In this document: positions 6,365 through 6,629 of the stretch, one piece after another | Position numbering within the stretch: position 1 is the stretch's first letter | Layout: every line of letters begins with the position of its first letter | Source of the DNA: Acidobacteriota bacterium | Lineage (GTDB): Bacteria > Acidobacteriota > Terriglobia > Acidiferrales > UBA7541 | Direction of reading: 5' to 3' | DNA length: 6,629 nt | Assembly: GCA_003224135.1 (NCBI GenBank) | Contig: QHYO01000296.1 | Location: forward strand, 1-6,629 | Notes under the pieces: model-generated | What the model was told of the DNA's origin: nothing | Databases searched by the model: none | What the model saw: the letters and a program-made list of their open reading frames with translations, nothing else | Made by a program: the position numbers and the translations under genes

Positions 6365-6629
6365 TTCTCAAGAAATTTCCAGACAAAAAATCCCTGGCCT
6401 CGGCTGCCGCCGGCCGCGCTGCAAATATTATTCGCGATTCTATCGCAGTGCGCGGCAAGGCTCGCATCATCGCAGCCACGGGGGCATCACAATTTGAATT
6501 TCTTGACGCGCTGACCAAGGTGGCGAAAATTGATTGGGGACGCGTCGAAATGTTCCACCTGGACGAGTACATTGGTATTCCGGAAACGCACCCCGCAAGC
6601 TTCTGTAAGTACCTGCATGAGCGCCTTAT
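6361..6629 (+). CDS. nagB: Glucosamine-6-phosphate deaminase (NagB-like), N-terminal part
   Basis: This is the first 89 residues of a NagB/6-phosphogluconolactonase-fold protein. NagB converts glucosamine 6-phosphate to fructose 6-phosphate and ammonia in the cytoplasm, the last dedicated step of amino-sugar catabolism. [18 protein letters not shown] (34-51) is the substrate-binding loop, corresponding to the PTGGTP loop of the E. coli enzyme. [19 protein letters not shown] (62-80) is the deaminase signature, with Asp68 matching the catalytic base. That signature favours deaminase over 6-phosphogluconolactonase. I chose GTG 6361 because it gives the usual short N-terminus ([20 protein letters not shown]) behind AAGGTGG; the same frame is open upstream to ATG 6226, but that stretch is basic and unlike the family. 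ATGASQ in place of PTGGTP suggests a divergent NagB-like branch. The 3' end lies outside the window. Confidence 0.85.
   Translation, partial: MILKKFPDKKSLASAAAGRAANIIRDSIAVRGKARIIAATGASQFEFLDALTKVAKIDWGRVEMFHLDEYIGIPETHPASFCKYLHERL

Noticed and set aside
1..6629. tRNA, rRNA, riboswitch, CRISPR array, or intact insertion sequence.
   Set aside because: I saw no T-loop motif, regularly spaced repeats, conserved aptamer core or transposase sequence on either strand.

Overview
The window looks like an accessory carbohydrate-use locus from an Acidobacteriota-type (Terriglobia-like) genome. The main reason is the centrepiece, an Oar-like TonB-dependent receptor with an N-terminal carboxypeptidase-regulatory-like domain, a class that is greatly expanded in that phylum. 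The wording of the amidohydrolase fragment and the integrase relic fits as well. This assignment rests on recognising protein families; no database was searched. Base composition is moderately GC-rich and even across the window.

Layout. Positions 1-587 (+) hold the C-terminal part of an amidohydrolase_2 family protein. Convergent to it, 670-1455 (-) is a DeoR/GlpR-type repressor. A 178-bp divergent intergenic region (1456-1633) carries a good sigma70-type promoter for the repressor, an extended -10 element facing the other way, and a TTTC-repeat motif resembling the operator of AgaR, a DeoR-family amino-sugar repressor. From 1634 to 5210 (+) runs the receptor gene, broken by one frame change near 3186-3262 into N- and C-terminal halves. 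A hairpin at 5217-5251 is a likely terminator. Positions 5276-5452 (+) encode the last ~58 residues of a tyrosine recombinase, with the catalytic Tyr but no remaining 5' part. Positions 5480-6184 (+) encode a small secreted protein of the CBM9-like carbohydrate-binding type. Positions 6226-6364 hold a possible degraded start of a class C beta-lactamase-type serine hydrolase. Positions 6361-6629 (+) are the beginning of a glucosamine-6-phosphate deaminase (NagB-like) gene that runs off the window.

How the parts may work together (inference): the repressor would sense a phosphorylated sugar and control the receptor, which imports an oligosaccharide across the outer membrane. The CBM9-like protein would bind carbohydrate in the periplasm or at the surface, and the NagB-like enzyme would send amino-sugar phosphate into glycolysis. 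The broken receptor and the two gene relics suggest the locus is being remodelled or is decaying. I see no CRISPR array, RNA gene, complete mobile element or clearly new system.
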